From NCBI GenBank assembly GCA_963764955.1, contig CAVXVE010000048.1, forward strand, positions 31,893 through 95,892: a stretch of 64,000 nucleotides of DNA, read 5' to 3'. A program made the translations under genes and the position numbers. The notes under the pieces are model-generated. The model saw only the letters and a list, made by a program, of their open reading frames with translations, searched no databases and was not told the origin of the DNA. Below, in pieces: positions 38,838-47,767 of the stretch (the stretch's first letter is position 1; the number at the start of each line of letters is the position of its first letter). Source of the DNA: Roseiarcus sp963764955. GTDB taxonomy: Bacteria; Pseudomonadota; Alphaproteobacteria; Rhizobiales; Beijerinckiaceae.

Positions 38838-39902
38838 TTGACCGGCCATGAGCGATTCGGCCAAGGAAGCACAGAGCGTCTTCGCGAGAGGAATTGCGGC
38901 CTGTCCGCCACGTTGTTGTCTAAGGCCGATTTCACGGCCGAACCGGTCGAGCGCCTGGACGCGCCCGATCCGCCGACGCCTGCCGAGCGCCGGGGCCATG
39001 CGCTCGCGCTTATCGCCGCGGTCCTGCTCCATCTCCTTATTCCGGTCTCGCTCCTCCTTTCTTACTGGTTCTGGCCGCAAAACGTCCCGACAGCCGTGCA
39101 GGAAATCCCGGTCGAGGTGGTCGTCGAGCAACCGCCGCCGCCCAAGCCGAAGCCAAAGCCGGCCGAAGAGAAACCGAAGCCGCCGCCCGAACCGGAGGTG
39201 GAAAAGCCCGCCTATGACGCGCCCGCGGCTCCCACCGAGGAGAAGGTCAACCGGGAGGCGCCTGACAAGAAGACCGAGGCCAAAGCCGCCCCCGAGACCC
39301 CTCCACCCCCGAACCCGGGCGCGCCGCCGAAAGCGGAAACCCAGGCGCCTACGCCCGAGCCAGCTGAGCAGCCCAAGGCGGAGGCCAAGCCTCCCGCGCA
39401 CGAGCTTGCCCCTTCGCCCGACGGAGAACTGCCTGCGGATAGGAATCCGAAGCCAGAGGAAAGCCCGGCTCAGGCCGCCGCGCCAGCGGCGCCGCCTGCG
39501 CCCGTCAAGGCCCCCGTCGGGACCCCGATACCGACAATCGAGGATCTGCCGCAATACAAGTTCGCGCGGTCAGTCGAGAAGTCGCCGGTCGCCGGCGGAA
39601 ACGCCGAATCCCGCTATCTGACGATCATCTATGGGATGATCAAAGCGCACCTGCGCGAGAGTTCGGCGCTCCATATCGACCTTGCCAACCGGCACGGCTT
39701 GGTCGATTTCTACATCGATGAAGGCGGCAATCTCGTGGGCCGCAAGCTGGTCAGTTCAAGCGGATCGCCGAACCTCGACATCGCGGTGATGGCGGCGATC
39801 GCCGAAGCCGCGCCATATCCGGCGCCCCCGCATTGGTCGCCTATTTATCTCAGTTATAATTTTGGCCGCTCGCCGAGGCCGCGGGGCGGCGAGGATCACT
39901 GA
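38838..39902 (+). CDS. TonB-family energy transducer-like protein
   Basis: A protein of up to 354 residues. One membrane segment (ALALIAAVLLHLLIPVSLLLSYW) is followed by a long Pro/Lys/Glu-rich span and a C-terminal TonB-type domain (MIKAHLRESSALHIDLANRHG, VDFYIDEGGNLVGRKLVSSSG, IAEAAPYPAPPHW). It probably couples proton-motive force to outer-membrane receptors or links the envelope layers. Start codon uncertain: TTG 38838 or a later TTG before SKADF. No exbBD or receptor gene is adjacent. Confidence 0.8.
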   Translation: MTGHERFGQGSTERLRERNCGLSATLLSKADFTAEPVERLDAPDPPTPAERRGHALALIAAVLLHLLIPVSLLLSYWFWPQNVPTAVQEIPVEVVVEQPPPPKPKPKPAEEKPKPPPEPEVEKPAYDAPAAPTEEKVNREAPDKKTEAKAAPETPPPPNPGAPPKAETQAPTPEPAEQPKAEAKPPAHELAPSPDGELPADRNPKPEESPAQAAAPAAPPAPVKAPVGTPIPTIEDLPQYKFARSVEKSPVAGGNAESRYLTIIYGMIKAHLRESSALHIDLANRHGLVDFYIDEGGNLVGRKLVSSSGSPNLDIAVMAAIAEAAPYPAPPHWSPIYLSYNFGRSPRPRGGEDH

Positions 39903-40135
39903 ACGCAGAGGTAGTTCACCCTGATGCGCTGGAAATCGGGGGTGTAATTGCTCCAGTTATAATAGGCCCTCATTCCATATTTTGCGCATTCCTCCGCCGC
40001 CTGCGCGTAGAACTGCGACCGGCTCGGGAACGTGTCGTGGTGTGGCGCATTGGGATAATAGAGGAATGTGACGTCGCGATAGCTTGAGCAGCCGCTCAGA
40101 GCTGCGAGCATCCCGATCAGGAAGACAAAGCGCAT
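39896..40135 (-). CDS. Small lipoprotein
   Basis: A 79-residue lipoprotein. The signal ends in a lipobox LSGC (residues about 13-16) after FLIGMLAALS, followed by a tyrosine-rich mature part of about 64 residues (FLYYPNAPHHDTFPS, YYNWSNYTPDF). It overlaps the TonB-like stop tail to tail. Its function is unknown. Confidence 0.7.
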   Translation of the reverse strand: MRFVFLIGMLAALSGCSSYRDVTFLYYPNAPHHDTFPSRSQFYAQAAEECAKYGMRAYYNWSNYTPDFQRIRVNYLCVQ

Positions 40136-40387
40136 TCTGGCCCCACGCCTCGAGAATCAGCGGGCCGTCTCGGAAGAGCCCGAACTCTCTGCCGTTACTC
40201 TGCCCGCCCGCCGGCGATAGCGCAAGGCTTTCTCCGGATTTGCGAGATTTGTGACGGCGCGAAGGGTGAAGCTGTTCACCGCCCGTGCGCGTGTCATGTC
40301 CTGGGCGATGAGGACCAGGCTCTTGATACCGAGCGGACGCTCCTAAGCAACCGGGGACCCTCGCTCGAATGGCCGGATCCTTGATGC

Positions 40388-41941
40388 CTACCCAAGCGTG
40401 CGCAGGACTCCGGGCAGCGCCTCGGGCAGATCCTCGGCGATGAGCCCTGGGCCGACCGCCCGGCCGCAGGCGCCGTGCAGCCAAACCGCGGCGGAAGCGG
40501 CTTCGAACGCCGGCATCTCCTGGGCCGCGAGACCCGCGACGAGGCCCGAGAGCACGTCGCCGGAACCCGCGGTGGCGAGCCAGGGCGGCAGGTCCCATCC
40601 GATGGTCGCCCGCCCGTCCGGCGCGGCGACCACCGTGTCGGCGCCCTTGATGAGGACGACGGCGCCCAGGAGGCGGGCCGCCGCCCGCGCGCGCTTGAGC
40701 TTGTCGTCCTCGAGCCGAATGTCCGACGCGCTTTCGAACAGCTTAGCGAACTCGCCCTCGTGCGGGGTCATGACGGCATGATGTCCGCCGCGCTTGATCA
40801 GCGCCGCGAGCCGTGCGGCCTCGCCGGCGAAGCTTGTCAGCGCGTCGGCGTCGAGCACGATTGTCCGCTGCTTGGCGGCCCTGGTCAGCGCCGCCGCGAC
40901 GAGCTTGCGCAGCGTCGGACCCACGCCAGCGCCGGGGCCGAGAGCGATCGCGCGCCGCCGCTCGTCGGCCAGCAGCGCTTCGAATTCCCGGGCGTTCGCG
41001 AATGGCGCGACCATGACCGCGGTCAGATGCGCCGCGTTGACGGCGACTGCGTCGGGCGGGCTCGCGACCGTGACGATGCCGGCGCCCGAGCGGAGCGCCG
41101 CACGGGCCGCAAGCCGAGCGGCCCCGGTGCGGTGTCCCGCGCCCGACAGAACGAGAACCGCGCCGCGCGCGTATTTCTGGCTCGCCGCGTTCGGGCGCGG
41201 CAGCGCCTTAAGCCAGACGGCGGGCGCGTTGACGAAGGCTTGTGGCGCGATGGGGCCGAGCGCGGCTTCGGGGATTCCGATGTCGGCCAGCCTGATCGCG
41301 CCGCAAAGCGCGCGTCCCGGCAGCAGCAGATGGCCAGGCTTGAGACGGAAGAAAGTCACGCTTGCGCTCGCCTCGACCACGACGCCACGGACCCTGCCGG
41401 TTTCGCCGTCGACCCCGGATGGGACGTCCACAGCGATCACGCGCCCGCCGGCGTGTGCGAAAGCGTTGAGGCGCTCGATGATCATCTTCGCTTCGCCGTC
41501 GATGTCGCGCGCGAGCCCGGCCCCGAACAGCGCGTCGATCACGCAGTCGGCGCCCGCGACATCAACCGCCGCAGCGTCGAGGGCCGGCCCCGGATAGCGC
41601 GCGGCGGCGAGCGCCGAATCGCCTTTCAGCGCGTCGCGCCGACCGAGCAATCCGACCTCGATCTCGTAGCCGCGCGAGGCGAGCAGCCGCGCGGCGACGA
41701 AGCCGTCGCCGCCGTTGCCGCCGGGGCCGCAGATGACGGCGATCCGGCCGCGCGACTTTGTCAGCCGCGCCGCCTCGTCAGCGATCGCAAGACCCGCCCG
41801 CTCCATGAGCGCGATGCCTGGCGTGCCGGCCGAGACCGCAAAGCGATCGGCCTTGCTCATTTCAGCGGGCGTCAGCAGTTCCGGGAACGCCTTTGGATCG
41901 CCCATGGAAGCGAAGGTGCGCGAGGCTTGCGCCACGCGCAA
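40388..41941 (-). CDS. nnr: Bifunctional NAD(P)H-hydrate repair enzyme (epimerase + dehydratase)
   Basis: A 517-residue fusion. Residues about 20-220 are the YjeF_N epimerase (VICGPGGNGGDGFVAARLL). Residues about 240-517 are the ADP-dependent (S)-NAD(P)HX dehydratase (GPGAGVGPT, MTPHEGEFAKLF, LATAGSGDVLSGLVAGLAAQ). The enzyme repairs hydrated NAD(P)H. It lies directly upstream of the tRNA-Asn gene on the opposite strand. Confidence 0.94.
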   Translation of the reverse strand: MRVAQASRTFASMGDPKAFPELLTPAEMSKADRFAVSAGTPGIALMERAGLAIADEAARLTKSRGRIAVICGPGGNGGDGFVAARLLASRGYEIEVGLLGRRDALKGDSALAAARYPGPALDAAAVDVAGADCVIDALFGAGLARDIDGEAKMIIERLNAFAHAGGRVIAVDVPSGVDGETGRVRGVVVEASASVTFFRLKPGHLLLPGRALCGAIRLADIGIPEAALGPIAPQAFVNAPAVWLKALPRPNAASQKYARGAVLVLSGAGHRTGAARLAARAALRSGAGIVTVASPPDAVAVNAAHLTAVMVAPFANAREFEALLADERRRAIALGPGAGVGPTLRKLVAAALTRAAKQRTIVLDADALTSFAGEAARLAALIKRGGHHAVMTPHEGEFAKLFESASDIRLEDDKLKRARAAARLLGAVVLIKGADTVVAAPDGRATIGWDLPPWLATAGSGDVLSGLVAGLAAQEMPAFEAASAAVWLHGACGRAVGPGLIAEDLPEALPGVLRTLG

Positions 41942-41997
41942 GCGTCAAAAACACGCTTTCCATCGCGCCGGATTCTGGTATATCCCGCCGGCGCTGA

Positions 41998-42073
41998 TCC
42001 CCGATAGCTCAGCTGGTAGAGCATTCGACTGTTAATCGAATGGTCGCAGGTTCGAGTCCTGCTCGGGGAGCCA
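41998..42073 (+). tRNA. tRNA-Asn (GTT)
   Basis: A complete 76-base tRNA. The acceptor TCCCCGA (41998-42004) pairs with TCGGGGA (42063-42069), followed by G and encoded CCA. The anticodon loop CTGTTAA sits between TTCGA and TCGAA, with anticodon GTT at 42031-42033. The T arm is GCAGGTTCGAGTCCTGC. Its 3' 48 bases are duplicated at 61224-61271, so it is the attachment site of the element that follows. Confidence 0.98.
42026..42073 (+). repeat. attL: 3' half of tRNA-Asn
   Basis: A 48-base segment from the anticodon stem through CCA, identical to 61224-61271. Identity ends exactly at 42026 on the left (T versus A just outside) and after CCA on the right (A versus G). Integration leaves the tRNA gene intact on this side. 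Confidence 0.92.
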
Positions 42074-43386
42074 ACAATTTCAAATAGTTAGCGGCTATTT
42101 TTGGCAAGACTAGGTAGGCGGGGCCTTTAGTTTTACACCCGCTGTACACCCGCGAAGCACGAAACCCTTCGTCCCAAGGCAGGGTGGTCGATGCACAGTT
42201 GTTTCCTGCTTTGCTGATACGCGCTCGCCCTCCTCGCCTGGCCAGCGCAAAGGCCAACGTCGAGCGTCACGCGCTGTATAGCTCTTTCCCGGCAATAGCG
42301 TGGCCCATGGCGGGCGTTCGGCCTCGCGCGCGGCTTTTGGGGGCTGCGCTATCGATCGCCCTCCAGATCAAACTGCGCCAGTCGAAACGGTTTTGCCCCC
42401 ACCCTGGCTCGACCGGAACCAGCGCCGGTTAAGGAAATATCCATATTTAGCTAGTGGAAATTAAATTCACCAAAAAATGTCTACCAGCCTCATAGGGCAT
42501 CGAACCGGAAAAGATCGTGGGGTAAAGGCCGGATTGCCGATCCGGATTCGTCGGAAGATCGTCTTCATAGGCGCAACCGCGGCGGAGATCGCGAAGCGAA
42601 AAGCGCATTACACATCATCGCCATCGGACGTTAACGAGACCGACCGCCGAACCAAGGACTACGTTGCTCGACGGAAATCGACCCTCTGATGCCTTTCGAG
42701 GTCGTTCCTAAACTCCGCCGATTGTTCACGAACGATGCATCGCGGCGGCGGGAACTGACTACGAGGTTGCGTCCTTCGAAATCCGATGGCTCCTAACGCC
42801 GTACTTGTGAGCATAGGGGCGCGAGCATGACACCAAAGCCACCTATTTTCGGGTCGGCGACGCATGACCTGCTTATGCCGCTCCAATATTTGGCGCGCGC
42901 ACGGTTGTTCCGAGACGCCACGATTGGAGTTACCGGGTACGTCAATGCGGAAATGAACTGGCCGAAATATCCTTGCTTTTGCAAGCCATAGAGTTGGCTC
43001 TGACGGCGTACTGCAACCAATGCGTAGATGACGGGTAACCGCGCCCTAAGGGTCTTTATAACCACGACCTGAAGGGATGGTACGAAACCGCTCGCGCGTT
43101 TGGCCTGGACCCTGTGCCCTGTGTCGGAACTCGCCGACGCGCTCGACATCCTGGTCCCGTGCATGGGCTCCAGTGCCCGCTATCCCAAGGCCCAACCAGC
43201 CAACGAGCTTGCTGGGGTTGCCGACAATGCCGCTCATGCGATCATTGAACCGGTAACGCCGTTTGATTGGGAAAGGTCGAGGGCATTCCTAGAAGCCAAC
43301 CCTTTACGCCTCGTCACCAGAGAAACCCGCCACCCATCTCATTGATCCTGTCTGGGGACAAGACATTCGACATCGTCTCCGGGGAT
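42074..43386. other. Left end of element, no firmly supported gene
   Basis: About 1.3 kb with lower GC and many short frames. The best candidates are a 54-codon frame at 42827-42991 (+, MTPKPPIFGSATHDLL...) and a basic 70-codon frame at 42477-42689 (+); neither has a recognisable domain. It may be a decayed remnant of earlier cargo. Confidence 0.35.
42131..42153 (+). repeat. Paired TACACCCGC words inside attL (candidate recombinase arm site)
   Basis: TTTTACACCCGC followed by TGTACACCCGC, about 60 bases inside attL. The same word pair, TTTTACACCCGC then ATTACACCC, occurs at 61075-61095, between the recombinase start and attR. Placement at both ends suits arm-type integrase binding sites. Confidence 0.45.
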
Positions 43387-45354
43387 TCATCGCCGCGTGG
43401 ACTCGTCCGGCAGCAACTGGCTGGTCTCACCGTTGCGGATCAATCCGGAGCGGATCAGACGAGGCCGCGCCTTCACCTCTTCCATAATCTTCGCGATATA
43501 CTCACCAAGGAGCCCGACCGCAAAAAGATTGATGGCGCCGAAAAACAGCGACGCGAGAAGCAACGTCGTGGCGCCGCGCGGCGCGATATCGGGTATCAGT
43601 ATACGCAAAGCGGCTACGATCACCCCCAACACAACGGATAGACCGAGCAGGACGATCCCTGCAGCGGAGAGCATTTTCAGCGGCGCATTGCTGAAGGAAA
43701 AGATGCCTCGCTTTGCCCATTCCAGGTTCTTCAGGAGGCTGTTTGTGCTCTCCCCGAACATCCGCTTTGGCCGGACATAATCGACCCCAGTCTGACGGAA
43801 GCCGATGTAAGCCCGCAATCCGCGGAGAAACAAATCTCGCTCTGGGGATCGCAACAGCCAGCCCACAACTCTTCGATCGATCAAGGAAAAATCGCCAGCG
43901 TCGAGGGGGATCTTAACGTAGCTCAGATACGCGAAGAGCCGGTAGAAGGCTTTGTACAACACGCCCCAACCAAGGGGCATGTCCCGCTTCACGCGTCGCC
44001 CGTAAACGACGTCGTAGCCATCGATCCATCGATGATAAAACTGCTCGATCAATTCGGGCGGGTCTTGCAGATCGCCGTCGAGAAGGACGCAAGCTTGCAT
44101 GACCGACATTTCCATTCCGCTTCGAAAGGCCATCTGCGAGCCGAAATTGCGCGAATGGACAATCCCGAGGACGTGCGGATCTGTCGCCGAAATCTCGACA
44201 ATGCGGTCGGCGCCATTGTCGGGGCTTCCGTCATTCACGAAAATAATCTCGTAATTGACGTCCAGTTTCTTGAACGTGTCGGTTAGCCTCCGATGCATCA
44301 CCGGTATGGCCTGCTCATCCATATAGCAGGCCACAATTGCTGAAATGCTCCGACGACGAGGACTGGGCGTGCGCTTGGTCATGGCGCCGGCGTCCAACCC
44401 TTCGAGCGAGCGAACCCACTCCGAGGTCAGCTTCAGGCCCGTGGCGAGATCGGTTTTCGAGGTCCAGTGGAGCAATCGTTCCGCCTTGCCTGGAGCGGCG
44501 TACCAATCCGGCAGGTCCCACGATCTACCAGCCATAGAGCCGAATACAGGCTCCTCGCTGATCGCAAACACATCGCGCGCAACTTCCGCGACCTGACGGA
44601 TTGTCGTGGCTCGACCGGTGCCGATGTTGAACGACTGGCCGTAAATGTCCGGCGTCAGGCGCGCGGCTGACTGGACGAACGCATCGCAAACATCATCGAT
44701 ATAGACGAAGTCCCGCGAGGTATTCGGGTCGACTAGGGGCGGAAAGGCGCCTTTCAAACCCTTGGCGACGAGATTGGGGATCAAACGCGACAAGTCCTCG
44801 AGGGGACCATAGACAGAGTATAGTCGCAGGTTCAGCACAGGCAGGCGACGAAAATTCCCAGCGTATGAAATGTAATTGCTGGCCGCGAGCTTCGAAACGG
44901 AGTAGTGGCTATTCGGTTGAAGAGAGTCCTCCTCCAACGGACCAGCGCTATTGGTTCCGTATTCTGACGAACTTCCTGCGTGAATGAACGCGGTAAAACC
45001 CGTATCCGCCAGCAACTCGATCAACTGGACGAGAGCGGTGAAGTTGGTTCGATAGATCAAATCTTGATCGGTCTCGAACGAATAGGCTCCGTAGGCGACG
45101 CAATCGAAGATGGTGCTGGGACGAACACTCGTCACCAAGTTGCGAGTCGCGGCGAGATCGACGAGATCGGCTTCCAAAATGTGACGCCGGTCGATCCCGT
45201 CGAGACGCCAGGCGGGGAGCGTGCGAACGACGCCGAACACGTCCTCGCGGTATTTGAGCAGCCGGCGCAAAAGGTTGGCCCCGACGAAGCCGCCCCCCCC
45301 AAGCACCAGGATTGGTCCGCGCAGAGCGCGTACCCAGTCGCCAGTCTCCAACAT
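43387..45354 (-). CDS. NAD-dependent epimerase joined to GtrB-type glycosyltransferase
   Basis: A 655-residue open frame with two enzymes. Residues 1-320 are an extended SDR sugar-nucleotide epimerase/reductase (LVLGGGGFVGANLL, YSVSK with Tyr 151 and Lys 155, SRDFVYIDDVCDAF). Residues 336-655 are a GT2 polyprenyl-phosphate glycosyltransferase of GtrB/DPM1 type (IIFVNDGSPD at 370-379, LLDGDLQDPPELI with the DxD at about 426) with two C-terminal membrane helices. It starts 2 bases after the tktC stop. The join may be artificial: an internal ATG at 44382 would give a 331-residue GtrB, and one extra G near 44398 would otherwise let the epimerase stop at that ATG with the usual 4-base overlap. Confidence 0.8.
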   Translation of the reverse strand: MLETGDWVRALRGPILVLGGGGFVGANLLRRLLKYREDVFGVVRTLPAWRLDGIDRRHILEADLVDLAATRNLVTSVRPSTIFDCVAYGAYSFETDQDLIYRTNFTALVQLIELLADTGFTAFIHAGSSSEYGTNSAGPLEEDSLQPNSHYSVSKLAASNYISYAGNFRRLPVLNLRLYSVYGPLEDLSRLIPNLVAKGLKGAFPPLVDPNTSRDFVYIDDVCDAFVQSAARLTPDIYGQSFNIGTGRATTIRQVAEVARDVFAISEEPVFGSMAGRSWDLPDWYAAPGKAERLLHWTSKTDLATGLKLTSEWVRSLEGLDAGAMTKRTPSPRRRSISAIVACYMDEQAIPVMHRRLTDTFKKLDVNYEIIFVNDGSPDNGADRIVEISATDPHVLGIVHSRNFGSQMAFRSGMEMSVMQACVLLDGDLQDPPELIEQFYHRWIDGYDVVYGRRVKRDMPLGWGVLYKAFYRLFAYLSYVKIPLDAGDFSLIDRRVVGWLLRSPERDLFLRGLRAYIGFRQTGVDYVRPKRMFGESTNSLLKNLEWAKRGIFSFSNAPLKMLSAAGIVLLGLSVVLGVIVAALRILIPDIAPRGATTLLLASLFFGAINLFAVGLLGEYIAKIMEEVKARPRLIRSGLIRNGETSQLLPDESTRR

Positions 45355-45356
45355 GG

Positions 45357-46271
45357 TCAGCTCGCCAGTGCGTTTGCTGCGAGCGCGATTCCCTCGGCGT
45401 CGAGACTGCTGCGTCGCCTCAGGAAGGCTTGTGAGCCGTAGGTCGATCCCGGGCGGCCTTGAGCGTGGAGATGGCGAAAGCGATCCAGCCCTATTCCGGC
45501 TTCGATCGCCCAATGGCACATCGCCTGTCCGACTCCGCCATGCGCGACGTGTTCTTCAACCACCGCAAGTCGCCGGGTCTGCCTCAGCACATTAACCAAC
45601 TCCGATGGCGGCGTGTTTGCCTCAATCGGCAATTCGCTCACGACCCATAGAGCTGGCCGGTTGGCTTTCTCGAGTTGGCGCAAGACGTCCCAGGATGAGC
45701 CCGCGAGGGGACCGACCGCGATCATAACGCCCGCGTCGCCATCGATCAGGCGGCGCCAAGGAGCGTAGGCTGGAACAACCTCGCCTTGGGGTCGTTCACC
45801 GCGCCCAAGTCGAACATAGGCAGGGCCCGACAAATCGCCGGCGCGTTCCAGGGTTTCGTCAATATCTTCCGTGAAGGCCGGAACGAACGCGGTCATGTTC
45901 GGCAAGGTCAGCAGAATGCCGTAGTCCTCGAGCGCGTGATGGGTCGGGCCCATGACGCCATATGCATAGCCGCCGCCATTCGCCAGAAGCTTCACCGCCA
46001 GGCCGTGAAGGCAGACATCGTTGCGGATCTGTTCGAACGCGCGAGCATAACAGAATGGCGCGATCGTATAGGTCCAAGCCTCCAATCCCTCGTAGCTGAG
46101 AGCGGCTGCGACGGAGATCATATTCTGCTCGGCTACCCCGCAATTGATGAAGCGCGGTCCCATTGCGTCTCGCAGCGGCTCCAGGGCCATGAACCCAAGA
46201 TCGCCCGTCAGAAAGACCATACGCTCATTTCCCGAGCGGGCGACAAGCCGGCGACACAGCTCGTCTCTCAT
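45357..46271 (-). CDS. Transketolase-like C-terminal subunit
   Basis: A 304-residue protein with the pyrimidine-binding and C-terminal domains of transketolase (LTGDLGFMALEPLRDAMG, NCGVAEQNMISVAAALSYEG, ANGGGYAYGVMGPTHHALEDYG). The Glu in GVAEQN contacts the ThDP ring. Start ATG 46271 overlaps the N-terminal subunit stop by 4 bases in the corrected frame. Split transketolase pairs in sugar clusters are thought to move two-carbon units on sugar intermediates. The same reading frame is open through the N-terminal gene, so automated tools may call one 607-residue fusion. Confidence 0.8.
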   Translation of the reverse strand: MRDELCRRLVARSGNERMVFLTGDLGFMALEPLRDAMGPRFINCGVAEQNMISVAAALSYEGLEAWTYTIAPFCYARAFEQIRNDVCLHGLAVKLLANGGGYAYGVMGPTHHALEDYGILLTLPNMTAFVPAFTEDIDETLERAGDLSGPAYVRLGRGERPQGEVVPAYAPWRRLIDGDAGVMIAVGPLAGSSWDVLRQLEKANRPALWVVSELPIEANTPPSELVNVLRQTRRLAVVEEHVAHGGVGQAMCHWAIEAGIGLDRFRHLHAQGRPGSTYGSQAFLRRRSSLDAEGIALAANALAS

Positions 46272-47108
46272 CGATCCGTCTCGAACTGCGCCATCGCGCC
46301 GGCATATTCTTCCGCCCTCATGGGTGGGTGGCGGCTTTCTTTGTCCAGCTGCGCCATCGCGCCGGCATATTGCTCGGCGGTCAAAGGCAAATAGTGGCTT
46401 TCCATGGTGTTGGCGACATTGGGGAATTCCGCGCCCCTTGATGGTGTTGAGGATAATGAGGAGAGGGCGGTGTCGGTCCGGCGAAAGGGCTGCGCGGATG
46501 CTCCCGAGATCGTGACCGTCACACTTGCGGATCTCGAAATCGAGGCCGCTCAAGCGTTCATGCAGGGGGTTCATCGACGCGACCGCGTCCGTTGAGCCGA
46601 AGCCTTGCAGGCGGTTGTGGTCGACCAGTATTGTCAGATTGTTGAAACGATGGTGGGCCGAAAAAATCGCGGCCTCAACGGTTGAGCCTTCCTGCCATTC
46701 GCCATCGGAGGTCAAGCAGAAAACGCGTCGACTGGCGCCCTGCAGCTTTGCCGCGAGAGCCAAGCCGGCCGCGAGCGAGAGACCGTGGCCAAGACTGCCG
46801 GTCGCGAAGCGGATGTCGGGGATACCTCTCGCCGGCGGATGGCCTGCGAGGAGCGTATCGTCCTGGTGGAACCGGTCGAGATCGCTGTCCGTTAACCGAC
46901 CCAGACTCCACAAGGTGACATAGAGCGCGCCCGCGGAATGCCCCTTCGACAAGATGAATCTGTCATTCGTGCCCAGATGCTCGTGGTGGATCAGCATCAT
47001 CGCGTCCAAGCACGAGAGATTACCGCCGAGATGCCCTACCTTGGCGCGATAGTGCATATCGATCAGGCGACGGCGCGCTTTGTTGAGCGCGACTGTGGAT
47101 AGCGGCAT
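46268..47108 (-). pseudogene. Transketolase-like N-terminal subunit, probable +1 frameshift
   Basis: The ThDP-pyrophosphate half of transketolase: GHLGGNLSCLDAMMLIHHEHLG, FILSKGHSAGALYV, GSLGHGLSLAAGLAL and the metal/ThDP motif SDGEWQEGSTVEAA...DHNRLQ. After LIILNTIKG the natural continuation (AEFPNVANTMESHYLPL) is in the next frame. One extra base in the run at 46434-46437 explains it. In that frame the protein ends with two copies of AExYAGAMAQ and a TGA that overlaps the tktC start. I chose ATG 47108 (MPLSTVALNKARRR); 47180 is an upstream alternative. Confidence 0.75.
46286..46371 (-). repeat. 63-bp in-frame duplication in transketolase N-subunit tail
   Basis: The 23-mer at 46286-46308 recurs exactly at 46349-46371 (CTGCGCCATCGCGCCGG plus CATATT), a period of 63 bases or 21 codons. 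It encodes AEQYAGAMAQLDKES... followed by AEEYAGAMAQFETDR in the corrected frame. The duplication is recent enough to keep exact identity over the core. Confidence 0.75.
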
Positions 47109-47365
47109 AATACACGCCGCTCCCCCGGCGACCTGAACATGTGACGTCGGACGCCTAGCATGCGAGGTTTTGGATGTCATCAGCCCGTAAGATGCTCACA
47201 ATTCAGGAAACGCAGCAATCCCATTTGCAAGGCAGGAACGAGCGTGACAATGAATTCAACCTCGATCGCGCTCCCGCCGAGACGTCCACGGCGGAGCAAA
47301 AGGCGCGGCGGGTTTTCTGACGTCGACGAGTAGGCGGGCGAGGTTGCCCGACGAAAAGCGATCGA

Positions 47366-47767
47366 ATGGTTTTTTTGCGCTACCTCGCTGTCGGCGGACT
47401 CAATACGGCGTTCGGCTATCTTTGCTATGCGGCTTTCGTGCTCGTTGGCGCGCCGATTTGGCTGGCGGTGGGCAGCTCGACGGTGCTCGCGATCGTGTTC
47501 AACTTTTTCAGCTACGGCGGCCTGGTGTTCGGGGACACATCCCATCGGCTGCTGCCCCGTTTCCTCGTTTTTTACGCGTTCCTTGGCGGTCTCAATTTTC
47601 TCTTGCTGCGCGCCCTGATATGGGGAGGCCTGGGGCCGCTATGGGCGCAGGCGCTCCTCTTGCCCGTGCTCGCCGGCGTTGGCTTTGTGGGCATGCGCCG
47701 TTTCGTCTTTGGTAGAGGGCCGACCCGCTCACTCCAACATCTAAGGGCCGGCAGTGGCGAAACTTAA
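47366..47767 (+). CDS. gtrA: GtrA-family membrane protein
   Basis: A 133-residue protein with four hydrophobic segments. The family N-terminus FLRYLAVGGLNTAFGY and the motif FNFFSYGGLVFGD are clear. GtrA proteins are thought to flip polyprenyl-linked sugar across the inner membrane in serotype conversion and related pathways. It is the first gene of the plus-strand arm, divergent from the transketolase pair. Confidence 0.88.
   Translation: MVFLRYLAVGGLNTAFGYLCYAAFVLVGAPIWLAVGSSTVLAIVFNFFSYGGLVFGDTSHRLLPRFLVFYAFLGGLNFLLLRALIWGGLGPLWAQALLLPVLAGVGFVGMRRFVFGRGPTRSLQHLRAGSGET

Noticed and set aside
42009..42257. Open frame reading APRAGLEPATIRLTV across the tRNA (also at 61210-61575)
   Set aside because: This is the antisense translation of the tRNA-Asn 3' end, a common annotation artefact. 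It occurs at both att sites for that reason.
45357..47180. A single 607-residue transketolase fusion
   Set aside because: The frame is open throughout, but the linker between the two halves is low-complexity and unlike transketolase. The other frame gives a natural end to the N-subunit with an ATGA overlap. I kept two genes and noted the alternative.
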